From Bacteroidota bacterium (GTDB lineage Bacteria; Bacteroidota; Ignavibacteria; SZUA-365), in NCBI GenBank assembly GCA_014860565.1, contig JACZJN010000068.1, forward strand, positions 87,152-122,446: DNA of 35,295 nt, in the 5' to 3' direction. The notes below the pieces were generated by a model, which was not told where the DNA came from, ran no database searches, and saw only the letters and a list, made by a program, of their open reading frames with translations. Shown here piece after piece: positions 18,220 to 25,435 of the stretch (positions are counted from its first letter, which is position 1; every line of letters begins with the position of its first letter). Position numbers and translations under genes: made by a program.

Positions 18220-18998
18220 CTCAGGAATACGATATAGAATTTCGCGGTGTGTCGGTACGTTACGACCGGCTGCCCGCTCTCGAAGCCGTTACATTCGGGA
18301 TTCCGCGAGGGAGTTTCTGGGGGATCATCGGACCGAACGGTTCAGGAAAAAGCACCCTGGTGAAAACCGCCTTGGGGCTGCTCGCGCCCTATCGTGGGAC
18401 CGTGCTGACGCTCGGCCATGAGCCTTCCGACCTCGGTCCCCTGCGCGCACGCATAGGCTACGTGCCGCAGTATGCGGAACTCGACTTCTCCTTTCCGCTT
18501 CAGGTACTCGATGTCGTGGCGATGGGGCTGTACGGAGAAATAGGACTTTTCGGGAGGGTTCGTCGCCAGCATCGCGCGCGCGCGATGGAGGCGCTTGAAC
18601 GTGTACAGATGCAGGATCTGGCGAAGCGGCAGATCAGCGCGCTTTCCGGCGGCCAGCGACAGCGAGTACTCATCGCGCGTGCGCTCGTCGTCAATCCTTC
18701 ACTGCTGATTCTCGACGAACCGACGGCTGCACTGGATCACAGTTCTTCTGAAGGACTGTACGAGTGGATCAACTCCCTTCATCGGGAGACAGGAATGACC
18801 ATCGTGCTCGTGACGCATGATATCGGTGTCGTCAGTGAATATGTCGATTCCATCGCCTGTCTCAATCGCACGCTCGTTGCGCACGGAAGGCCGCAGGACG
18901 TGCTCACCGCACCGACACTCGAAAACATGTACGGCTGCGGCGCTGTTCTCTTCGGGCACGGGGAGGTGCCACATATGGTCGTGCGCCACGAAAAATAA
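18216..18998 (+). CDS. znuC: Metal ABC transporter ATP-binding protein (ZnuC-like)
   Basis: A 260-residue ATPase that energises metal import. Walker A is GPNGSGKS (39-46), the signature LSGGQ is at 143-147 and Walker B LLILDEP has Asp167-Glu168. It starts inside the stop codon of the substrate-binding gene (ATGA), so both are made from one transcript. A hairpin follows directly after its stop codon, so the permease gene must be expressed from its own promoter, unlike most znuABC or znuA-znuCB loci. Zinc rather than manganese is inferred from the binding protein. Confidence 0.93.
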   Translation: MTQEYDIEFRGVSVRYDRLPALEAVTFGIPRGSFWGIIGPNGSGKSTLVKTALGLLAPYRGTVLTLGHEPSDLGPLRARIGYVPQYAELDFSFPLQVLDVVAMGLYGEIGLFGRVRRQHRARAMEALERVQMQDLAKRQISALSGGQRQRVLIARALVVNPSLLILDEPTAALDHSSSEGLYEWINSLHRETGMTIVLVTHDIGVVSEYVDSIACLNRTLVAHGRPQDVLTAPTLENMYGCGAVLFGHGEVPHMVVRHEK

Positions 18999-19022
18999 AC
19001 ACCTCCCGGTGGGGGGAGGTGT
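18999..19022. terminator. Terminator between convergent znuC and pilin-like genes
   Basis: A 9-bp perfect stem (ACACCTCCC / GGGAGGTGT) with a six-base loop starts right after the znuC stop. On the minus strand it is followed by TTATTTTTC, a good U-tract, so it primarily ends the pilin-like operon coming from the right; on the plus strand the stem lacks a T run. Confidence 0.75.
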
Positions 19023-19069
19023 CGGAGAGAGGATGCGCTGCGGCAGTTATCCGCAGAGTTTCAGGTCAT

Positions 19070-20197
19070 TTATTCGTAGTACGAGACAATTTTCGGTCGT
19101 CCGGGCTCCGCAGTCCAGACTTTCTGTGCAACGGCATTATTAAGGGGATTGTAGTAGATATCCGCTGTACCGCCGAAATTGATGGTTCCTTCGGAGATGA
19201 TGGATCCGATGATACTCGTCGTTCCGTTGATCTTTGCATCCCCCTTGATCAACAGTGTCGCATTGATGTCACTGTTGCCATTGATCTTTGCGTCTCCACC
19301 AACAAGTATCCCGAGATTATTTCCACCCGGATCGATTGCCGTCACAGTCGCACCGCCATTTATGGTCAAGTCTCCGGTAACGAGGAACACCCCATAGCCG
19401 GTCATCTGGCCGTTGAGGTGTAAATCACCACGCACATAAATGATTTCAGGATGCTCTTTCGTGCCGAGATTCATGTGGCCGTTGATCGTTCTGCTCGAAT
19501 AGTATTTCACCGTTGCCATCGCCTCCCATTTCGTGGGATCAATTTCCGGGATTGCGACGGGGGGAGCCTGATACACGAGCGCCCCACCATTGTTCACGTT
19601 CGGAGTGAATGTACCTGATGCTCCACCTGTTCCGGACGGACAGGTCCCACTGAAAGTCCCGTAACCGCTGACGGAGGAACTCCCCTTATAGACCAGATCG
19701 TGATTCGTGTGAATGTTCGAATTGAGATTCGGATTATTGTAGTCCGTGATGTTTACATTGCCAGAGAGGTCCATATTCTCTTCCGAGATGATACCATAGG
19801 CCAGACCCGGTGGGCGCACATAATCCGAGGGGATTTCCACGATAGCGCGAACGGTGAAGGACTCGTTCATGATGGTCCCGACCGCAGTAACGAGACGCGC
19901 ATTGTTCAGGTTCGCGTCCGGCCCACCCGGATACATGGCGCGCGTTCGTTCAACACTTACTTCAAGCGTCCCATTTGAGACCGAGCTGTTTGTGTAGCCA
20001 TCCTCCCACGTCGTGTCTTGCGCCAGCCTGCTGATGGCGTACTCGACACCGCTTCGAGCGAGGTTGCGCGCCTGGTTGATCTCGTAGTCCTCTACCGCGT
20101 TGTCGTTTGCGTTGAGGTTGCTCCGGTTGAACTGTATCGCGGAATAGGAAGCCACCAAGCCCATCCCGACCACAAGTATCATCAGCATTCTACCCAT
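19070..20197 (-). CDS. PilX-like exported protein with beta-helix repeats
   Basis: A 375-residue protein. It starts with a hydrophobic segment (MLMILVVGMGLVASYSAI) and a helix NQARNLARSGVEYAI (41-55) like the N-terminus of PilX-type minor pilins. No canonical prepilin peptidase site (G before F-T-L-I-E) is present. The C-terminal half has short repeats in which hydrophobic residues alternate with glycine and asparagine (GDLTINGGATV, GGDAKINGNSDI, KGDAKINGTTSI), which suggests a right-handed beta-helix or bactofilin-like stack, as in the C-terminal domains of PilX-like proteins. It is third in a minus-strand group of three similar genes and is followed by a terminator. Function in a pilus or pseudopilus is inference; no pilus assembly gene is in this window. 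Confidence 0.82.
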   Translation of the reverse strand: MGRMLMILVVGMGLVASYSAIQFNRSNLNANDNAVEDYEINQARNLARSGVEYAISRLAQDTTWEDGYTNSSVSNGTLEVSVERTRAMYPGGPDANLNNARLVTAVGTIMNESFTVRAIVEIPSDYVRPPGLAYGIISEENMDLSGNVNITDYNNPNLNSNIHTNHDLVYKGSSSVSGYGTFSGTCPSGTGGASGTFTPNVNNGGALVYQAPPVAIPEIDPTKWEAMATVKYYSSRTINGHMNLGTKEHPEIIYVRGDLHLNGQMTGYGVFLVTGDLTINGGATVTAIDPGGNNLGILVGGDAKINGNSDINATLLIKGDAKINGTTSIIGSIISEGTINFGGTADIYYNPLNNAVAQKVWTAEPGRPKIVSYYE

Positions 20198-20261
20198 GAT
20201 ATCATCTCATTTTTAATTGATCTTTTCTTGCTCACGACTGTTCCGGAATAACAGGAACAGC

Positions 20262-21107
20262 TTATTTTCCGTGACAATCTCTGTACTTCAAGCCACTGCC
20301 GCATGGACAGGGATCATTTTTGTTCTTGGGAGGAATGATAACGGGATCAACAGGCGGCGTCACGGTTCCGCCGCCGTCGGTGGGAGGCGTCACGGTTCCG
20401 CCGCCATTGCCCGGATCCGTGACCACAGGGTTCCCGCCTTCCGTGAACTCCGCCAATTGAGGCTGCTCCACGGTAATATTTTTCGGATATATGGTCTTGT
20501 GCCAGTAGGCTCCTGCAGTGCAGTCCACCGCAGTGTTCAACAATTGTGTGTGATTTACCACAAGATTGGTTTCTTCGACTGAAGTTGAAACGCTTTCGCC
20601 GGTCGTCGTCGATACGGTGCCAGCGGCAGCGTTCAACTTATCATAGAGCACATTGCTTGTCAGCATGGACGCCTCGACCGCGCGAACACGCGTAGCGTCG
20701 AATGTAACGTTGCCGTTTTCATCGTACCCGGTGAAAAGCACCATGCTCCCTCGCGTGGTCCAATTCAACGGCGCCTGACCCGGACGGGAAATCGTGCGAC
20801 TGACGACTGGTCCGCTTCGAGTGCGCTGCATGGCATAGGAAATTGTATCCACCTCGCCGTTGTTGTCAAAGTCCGACAGGAAGGTTATGGAGCGGTAGGT
20901 CAGGGACACCACCTTCTGAGGATCACGGACACGATATCCGATATTCGTCATCTCGCGTTCCATCGTCTGACTCATCTCAGCCAACGAGATCTGTGAAATC
21001 TCGTTGAACATCGTGTCGCGTGCTGAATCCTGCATATTGAAAATAATCGCGGTCATCATGATGACGACGATACCACCAATGATATACGAACCGAGTGTAT
21101 CAAGCAT
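20262..21107 (-). CDS. PilW-like exported protein ending in a SEC-C zinc-binding motif
   Basis: A 281-residue protein. The N-terminal helix (SYIIGGIVVIMMTAIIFNM, 7-25) continues into QDSARDTMF, like PilW-type minor pilins, but no standard prepilin cleavage site is seen. The middle is a beta-rich domain with GYRVRDPQKVVSL and an acidic FDNNGEVDTISY loop. A Pro/Gly-rich linker (GGGTVTPP repeated) leads to a C-terminal SEC-C motif, DPCPCGSGLKYRDCHGK, with the C-x-C-x8-C-H zinc ligands intact, as at the end of SecA. In this topology the zinc motif would sit outside the cytoplasm, which is unusual. It lies nine bases downstream of the PilV-like gene, with GAGGCAG before its ATG. Confidence 0.85.
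   Translation of the reverse strand: MLDTLGSYIIGGIVVIMMTAIIFNMQDSARDTMFNEISQISLAEMSQTMEREMTNIGYRVRDPQKVVSLTYRSITFLSDFDNNGEVDTISYAMQRTRSGPVVSRTISRPGQAPLNWTTRGSMVLFTGYDENGNVTFDATRVRAVEASMLTSNVLYDKLNAAAGTVSTTTGESVSTSVEETNLVVNHTQLLNTAVDCTAGAYWHKTIYPKNITVEQPQLAEFTEGGNPVVTDPGNGGGTVTPPTDGGGTVTPPVDPVIIPPKNKNDPCPCGSGLKYRDCHGK
20356..20405. repeat. 30-bp direct repeat encoding the Pro/Gly linker
   Basis: Two exact copies of a 20-base core (20356-20375 and 20386-20405) recur with a 30-base period and encode GGGTVTPP twice in the linker before the SEC-C motif. The unit is a whole number of codons, so copy number could change without a frameshift. Confidence 0.8.
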
Positions 21108-21116
21108 GACGCTGCC

Positions 21117-21599
21117 TCAAAAACTTTTATAATAAACGAGATTGACGGGGGTCTCAAGCAGATCGGAATCGACCGTCACACGTAGACGTTTTGTCCGCGT
21201 GCAGATGCTCGATGTCTTGTTTGGGGTTGCAGGGTCGACATAGTCGACCAGGCAAGAGAGGCGGAATGTCCCGGCTCGTGGAGTGCTGACGTTGACCGTC
21301 AAACGGTGGTAGTCATCAAAATCATTGAAATCGGGATAGACTTCCGACGTGAGACGACCGAGGCCGCTTGGTGCTGTGAATGAAGTAAGCGGTGCCTTTT
21401 CGTTGGTCACCGTTGCGACGTCGAACGGTTTCGAGGCTGCTTCACTAATGAGCGTCTGTCCTACCGCAGTCGCTGCGATAATATATTCCGACTGGGCCAT
21501 CTGCTCGTCGCTGAATAACGTTGCACGGTTGATGTTCAAAGCGAGAATGGAGAGCAACACCATTGCCCCAAGAACAAGCATCATCTGAGCGCCACCCAT
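21117..21599 (-). CDS. PilV-like exported protein
   Basis: A 160-residue protein, first of the three-gene pilin-like operon. It begins with a short hydrophobic segment (MMLVLGAMVLLSILALNI, 6-23) after only five residues, followed by an amphipathic helix (DEQMAQSEYIIAATAVGQTLI) and a beta-rich tail, the general layout of type IV minor pilins or pseudopilins such as PilV. The glycine pair at positions 2-3 is the only possible prepilin-peptidase site; Glu5 after it is missing. AAAGGTG lies six bases before the ATG. Two cysteines (in LSCLVDY and SSICTRT) could form a disulfide. Assignment rests on layout and neighbours, not on a strong signature. Confidence 0.75.
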   Translation of the reverse strand: MGGAQMMLVLGAMVLLSILALNINRATLFSDEQMAQSEYIIAATAVGQTLISEAASKPFDVATVTNEKAPLTSFTAPSGLGRLTSEVYPDFNDFDDYHRLTVNVSTPRAGTFRLSCLVDYVDPATPNKTSSICTRTKRLRVTVDSDLLETPVNLVYYKSF

Positions 21600-21738
21600 T
21601 ACGTCACCTTTTACTCATTTATATGTATCGACATCCTTATCTAATTCGAGGGGATGCCCGTTCTGGGACAATCCACCTGGCAATAGACAAGATATTCTAT
21701 AAAAAGAGGTGAAACATGAACGTTTGATTACAATAAAA

Positions 21739-21752
21739 TTACAAAATTGTAA
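21739..21752. promoter_or_regulatory. Dyad in the divergent promoter region of the permease and pilin-like genes
   Basis: TTACAA-AA-TTGTAA is a perfect six-base dyad with a two-base centre in AT-rich DNA between divergent starts at 21599 and 21856. Its position suits an operator that could serve both directions. It shares only TTACA and some spacing with the dyad upstream of the binding-protein gene. Confidence 0.35.
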
Positions 21753-21855
21753 GACTTCGCCTGCTACAGCGAGGGGGAATTGATTCTCGGAGATTCAGGA
21801 AAAAAACCCCGCGATGGAGGTTGGATATCACCCTCAAGCATCACAAATTGGACAC

Positions 21856-22686
21856 ATGGCAGAACTGCTTTCCCATACTTTCATGCAGCGCGCATTGATC
21901 GAGGCGGTACTCATCGGGGGGATATGCGCGGTCGTCGGTGTTTATGTGGTACTAAACGGACTTTCCTTCATCGGCGCCGGTATCTCCCACTCCACGTTCG
22001 CCGGTGTCGCGATCGGTCTCCTCGCCGGTGTCAATCCCCTCTTCACGGCGTTGGGATTTTCAACACTGGTCGCGCTGAGTATCGGCTGGGTGAGTGAAAA
22101 AACAGATCTGAAGCACGATACTTCGGTCGGCATTTTCTTTGCCGCGACGATGGCGCTTGGCATACTTCTCATTGGATTTCTGAAGGACTTCTACGTCGAT
22201 GTCTTCAGCTATCTTTTCGGGAATATCCTCGCCCTCACGGCAAGTGACATATGGTTGAGTCTTGCGATGACTGTCATTATCGCCTCGACCTTCATTGCAC
22301 TTTTCAAGGAGTTCCTCGCACTGAGCTTCGATGCGGAAGTGGCCTCGGTCATGGGTTTACCAGTCCGATTTCTTCACTACCTGCTTCTCGTGCTCATCGC
22401 TTTGACCGTCGTTCTCAGCGTCAAGTCCGTCGGCGTCGTACTGGTATCGGCGCTGATTGTCACGCCTGCCGCCGCGGCCTATCAGCTTACGGTGAATTTC
22501 CGACGCATGATGCTCCTGTCGGTGCTGATCGGCATCGCTTCATCCGTGAGCGGACTTCTGCTGTCATACTGGATCGATTTCCCCTCAGGTGCCGGCATCG
22601 TGCTGATTGCCACAGTCTGGTTCTTCCTGTCCTGGCTTATCTCCCCTCGCCGCCGCCATGCGCGCATCCTCACCCCCGAATCCTGA
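21856..22686 (+). CDS. znuB: Metal ABC transporter permease (ZnuB-like)
   Basis: A 276-residue membrane protein of the ABC-3 family, with about eight hydrophobic segments. The N-terminus MAELLSHTFMQRAL followed by GVYVVLNGLSFIGAGISHSTFAG matches the usual ZnuB/MntB start and the conserved LSFIGDxLSH-like block. The mid-protein segment FFAATMALGILLIG and the later LLVLIALTVVLSVKSVGVVLVSALIVTPAAAAY are also typical. The start is set at 21856 for agreement with family length; the frame begins at 21814, adding 14 residues, with AGGA some distance upstream. It is the missing channel subunit for the genes at 17335-18998 and has its own promoter region. Confidence 0.92.
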   Translation: MAELLSHTFMQRALIEAVLIGGICAVVGVYVVLNGLSFIGAGISHSTFAGVAIGLLAGVNPLFTALGFSTLVALSIGWVSEKTDLKHDTSVGIFFAATMALGILLIGFLKDFYVDVFSYLFGNILALTASDIWLSLAMTVIIASTFIALFKEFLALSFDAEVASVMGLPVRFLHYLLLVLIALTVVLSVKSVGVVLVSALIVTPAAAAYQLTVNFRRMMLLSVLIGIASSVSGLLLSYWIDFPSGAGIVLIATVWFFLSWLISPRRRHARILTPES

Positions 22687-22748
22687 TCACGCAGCGATTC
22701 AACGTTCCGCTCTATCGTCTTTCCCCTTCCCGGCCGATCACTGCCTTA

Positions 22749-23153
22749 TCATCCGTAGATGATCGGGATCAAAATGATCGCCGCGCCTATCGCCATGCGC
22801 TTCCACCCGCTGTTCCTGTACTGCGCAGGAGTTTTCTGCTTGAGCGAACCTGCCATGCGATCACGAAAGAACGGTGTGAAGTGGAGTGGAAGCATGACAT
22901 CGAAGAGGATGATCATGGCATAAAGCACGATCTGCGACAATCGTGCCGTCTCGAGAACGAAGTGAAGTATCAACAGCGCGAATGCTGCACCGGTCAGGAC
23001 AAAGCTCAGCAATTCGAACATCGCCGGTTTCCCGGATTTATAAAATGCGATCTCGGCGCTGCGGTACTGTTCGGGAGCCGTGATGGCGCGAAGGGCGCTT
23101 CCGATGTACATGACCAGAAACACAATCATGGCTGCGAGTTCAAACGTCTGCAT
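22749..23153 (-). CDS. Small four-helix membrane protein of unknown function
   Basis: A 134-residue protein with four hydrophobic segments (about 6-28, 45-66, 72-93 and 118-133) joined by short charged loops, the longest with PEQYRSAEIAFYKSGKP and FFRDRMAGSLKQKTPAQYR. No signal or known motif is recognised. It runs convergent with the metal permease gene (62 bases apart, no clear hairpin) and divergent from the exported protein gene at 23257. Its membrane character and lone position give no functional clue. Confidence 0.8.
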   Translation of the reverse strand: MQTFELAAMIVFLVMYIGSALRAITAPEQYRSAEIAFYKSGKPAMFELLSFVLTGAAFALLILHFVLETARLSQIVLYAMIILFDVMLPLHFTPFFRDRMAGSLKQKTPAQYRNSGWKRMAIGAAIILIPIIYG

Positions 23154-23256
23154 GGGATCCTTCGTGATATGGTTTTGGTCAATATAAGGCGGATTCCTGA
23201 TTTTCCACAGTCCGGGGCGTCTTGCATTTTGCTCCCTCCCTTTCTACCTTGTGATC

Positions 23257-25416
23257 ATGGCAGAGACAGTGAATGCAACTTCTCTCCTTGCATCGAATCC
23301 CTATACGAAAACCATCATCACGACGTCTTTTGTCTTGAGAAAAATCATCCTCTTCCTGCTGATCGCCGGTCAGGTAACTTTTGCCCAATCACAGGGTGAC
23401 GGGCCAGCGGCGTTCCGAAAGACTCTCGACGACGATGAGAGCAAGTTCACCAACGTCGGCAGTCTACGGTTAACCATCTCGAACTTCGGCACGCTGGGGC
23501 ACGGCTTCAACAAATGGCCGTTCCAGCCCAACTGCGAATATCCCGCGGGCTCGGGTATCGAGCATATATTCGAAGGGGGCCTTTGGATCGGCGCGTTCGC
23601 CGGGGGGACAGGGCCCAATGTTTCCACGGCCGCCGTCGATGTGAGCTCCGTGCGCGATGTCGCCGCAGGGTTTGAATACACCAATGCCGTCGGCACCAGG
23701 ACCGAGGAACGCTCGACCCTCGCCGACTCCCGTTTCTTTTCTCCTGACGCAGTGAGCCATCAGGATTTCATTGCTGATTTCACGGATTCGAATCGTGTTA
23801 TTCCCGGCACCACGATCACCATCCCCGAGCACAACGCTCCTCTGAAAGTGAGCGTGCACATGGAGACCTACGCCTGGAATTTTTCATTCGCAGAGAATTT
23901 CGTCATTCTCAACTACACGATTACCAACGACAGCGAACTTCCTCTCGACAGCGTGTACGCGGGATTGTGGCTCGACATGGTCGTACGGAACACGAATATC
24001 AGTCCTCCCCGTGGCGCGGCTTTCTTTAACCGGGGGGGGGACGGCTACGTAGATTCCCTGCGCATGTGCTACGAGTTTGATGTCAACGGCGATCCGGGGT
24101 TCACAGACAGCTATATCGGACTTGCCGTGCTCGGCAGTGATCCCATCCAGCGCTACAGCGCAAAACCCGATGGCACCGACTCACTCGGCGCTCGCGTCAT
24201 TTACAACACGTGGCAGTTCCGCAACACCACCGACCCGATCTATTTCAGTCCCGAGAGTGACCGGCAGCGTTATGAAAAAATGACGAGCGGGCTCCCGAAA
24301 ACGGAATACAGCAATCTGAGAAGTCCATCAAACCGTTCATCTCTCATGAGCACCGGGCCGTTTCGCCGCATCGAACCGGGACAAAGCGTCAATGTCGTAT
24401 TCGCGATCGTCACCGCGAAGAAATTCGGGAACGACGCCACCGCGGATGACACGAGACTGGCGAAAAGCAATCTGTATCGCAGTCTGAGCTTCGCGCAGCA
24501 GGCCTACGACGGTGAGGATAAAAACCGCAACAACGCGCTCGACCCGGGGGAAGATCTCGACGGCAACGGCCAGCTGACGCGGTACGTGCTGCCGGCACCG
24601 CCAATGGCTCCGCGTGTGCGCGTGATTCCCGGCAAACAGAAAGTGACTGTGCTCTGGGATGAACGGGCGGAGAATTCCGTCGATCCGATTTCCGGGCAAC
24701 AAGACTTCGAAGGGTACCGGGTCTATCGCACCAACCCAGGTGCCGACCTCGATCCGAACAGCGTACTTTCCAATTCCTTCGTACTGATCGGTGAATACGA
24801 CCGCGCGGATGACATGCTTTTCTACAACACGGGCTTCGGCGCGGTGAGGCTGGCGGAACCGCTGCTGCTTCCCGGTGATCCGACGCCGTATACATACCGT
24901 CTCGAAATCCCGAATCAGCTCAACGGCTGGCAGTATGTCTACACCGTGACAGCATTCGACTCGGGCGACCCGATCAACAACGTGGAGAGTCTCGAAAGCA
25001 GCAGATTGCAGAACGCCCGCCGCGTCATCCCCGGAACCACGCCCGACGACATGGCGGGTGCGGACCCCTTCGTGTACCCGAATCCGTATTACGCCAACGC
25101 GATGTGGGACGGCGGCGGAGAACGTGAGCGCAAGCTGTACTTCGCGAACCTCCCGGCACGCGCGGAAATCCGCATCTATACCATGACCGGAGACCTCGTC
25201 AAGACCCTTCGTCATGAGTCTGACACTTACAACGGCAATGATATGGATTGGTTCGCCCGCTATGCGGACGGCACACAGACCTTCGCCGGCGGCGAGCATG
25301 CATGGGACTTGATCACGGACAATGATCAGGCCACCGCAACTGGGTTATATCTGTTCGTCGTCGAAAATCTTGATTCAGGAAACATTCAACGTGGCAAGTT
25401 TGTCATCATCAAGTAA
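23257..25416 (+). CDS. Secreted repeat-free protein with Fn3-like domain and T9SS-type C-terminus
   Basis: A 719-residue exported protein of unknown function. The signal peptide core is LRKIILFLLIAGQVTFA (29-45 from the upstream ATG at 23251), preceded by an unusual 28-residue extension. The start may therefore be a TTG at 23335 instead; neither has a clear ribosome binding site. The N-terminal part contains GGLWIGAF and a large beta domain (GLWLDMVVRNTN). Around residues 415-440 lies a calcium-loop-like stretch (DKNRNNALDPGEDLDGNG). Next comes an Fn3-like region (MAPRVRVIPGKQKVTVLWDE, EGYRVYRTNPG), and the end (about 600-719) is a beta sandwich starting FVYPNPYY and ending GKFVIIK, typical of T9SS sorting domains. 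A nine-G tract lies within the gene. It is followed closely by another T9SS-type protein gene. Confidence 0.88.
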   Translation: MAETVNATSLLASNPYTKTIITTSFVLRKIILFLLIAGQVTFAQSQGDGPAAFRKTLDDDESKFTNVGSLRLTISNFGTLGHGFNKWPFQPNCEYPAGSGIEHIFEGGLWIGAFAGGTGPNVSTAAVDVSSVRDVAAGFEYTNAVGTRTEERSTLADSRFFSPDAVSHQDFIADFTDSNRVIPGTTITIPEHNAPLKVSVHMETYAWNFSFAENFVILNYTITNDSELPLDSVYAGLWLDMVVRNTNISPPRGAAFFNRGGDGYVDSLRMCYEFDVNGDPGFTDSYIGLAVLGSDPIQRYSAKPDGTDSLGARVIYNTWQFRNTTDPIYFSPESDRQRYEKMTSGLPKTEYSNLRSPSNRSSLMSTGPFRRIEPGQSVNVVFAIVTAKKFGNDATADDTRLAKSNLYRSLSFAQQAYDGEDKNRNNALDPGEDLDGNGQLTRYVLPAPPMAPRVRVIPGKQKVTVLWDERAENSVDPISGQQDFEGYRVYRTNPGADLDPNSVLSNSFVLIGEYDRADDMLFYNTGFGAVRLAEPLLLPGDPTPYTYRLEIPNQLNGWQYVYTVTAFDSGDPINNVESLESSRLQNARRVIPGTTPDDMAGADPFVYPNPYYANAMWDGGGERERKLYFANLPARAEIRIYTMTGDLVKTLRHESDTYNGNDMDWFARYADGTQTFAGGEHAWDLITDNDQATATGLYLFVVENLDSGNIQRGKFVIIK
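24032..24040 (+). repeat. Nine-G homopolymer inside a surface-protein gene
   Basis: Nine consecutive G residues encode part of an Arg-Gly-Gly-Asp stretch. Such tracts are prone to slippage in replication and to sequencing error; the frame is open as read. Confidence 0.9.
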
Positions 25417-25435
25417 CAATGCAGGAGCGACTCGC

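Noticed and set aside
20356-20405. Short direct repeat considered as a CRISPR remnant or attachment site
   Set aside because: The unit is in frame, has no spacer-like variable segment and encodes a Pro/Gly linker, so it is a coding microduplication.
21716-21727. Tiny ORF (Met-Asn-Val-stop) with GAGGTG before it, upstream of the permease
   Set aside because: Three codons with a purine-rich run are expected by chance and no attenuator hairpin follows.
24337-25299. 320-residue minus-strand ORF inside a secreted-protein gene
   Set aside because: The plus strand encodes Fn3-like and T9SS-type domains here; the minus frame is His/Arg/Val-rich without motifs, typical of an antisense shadow.
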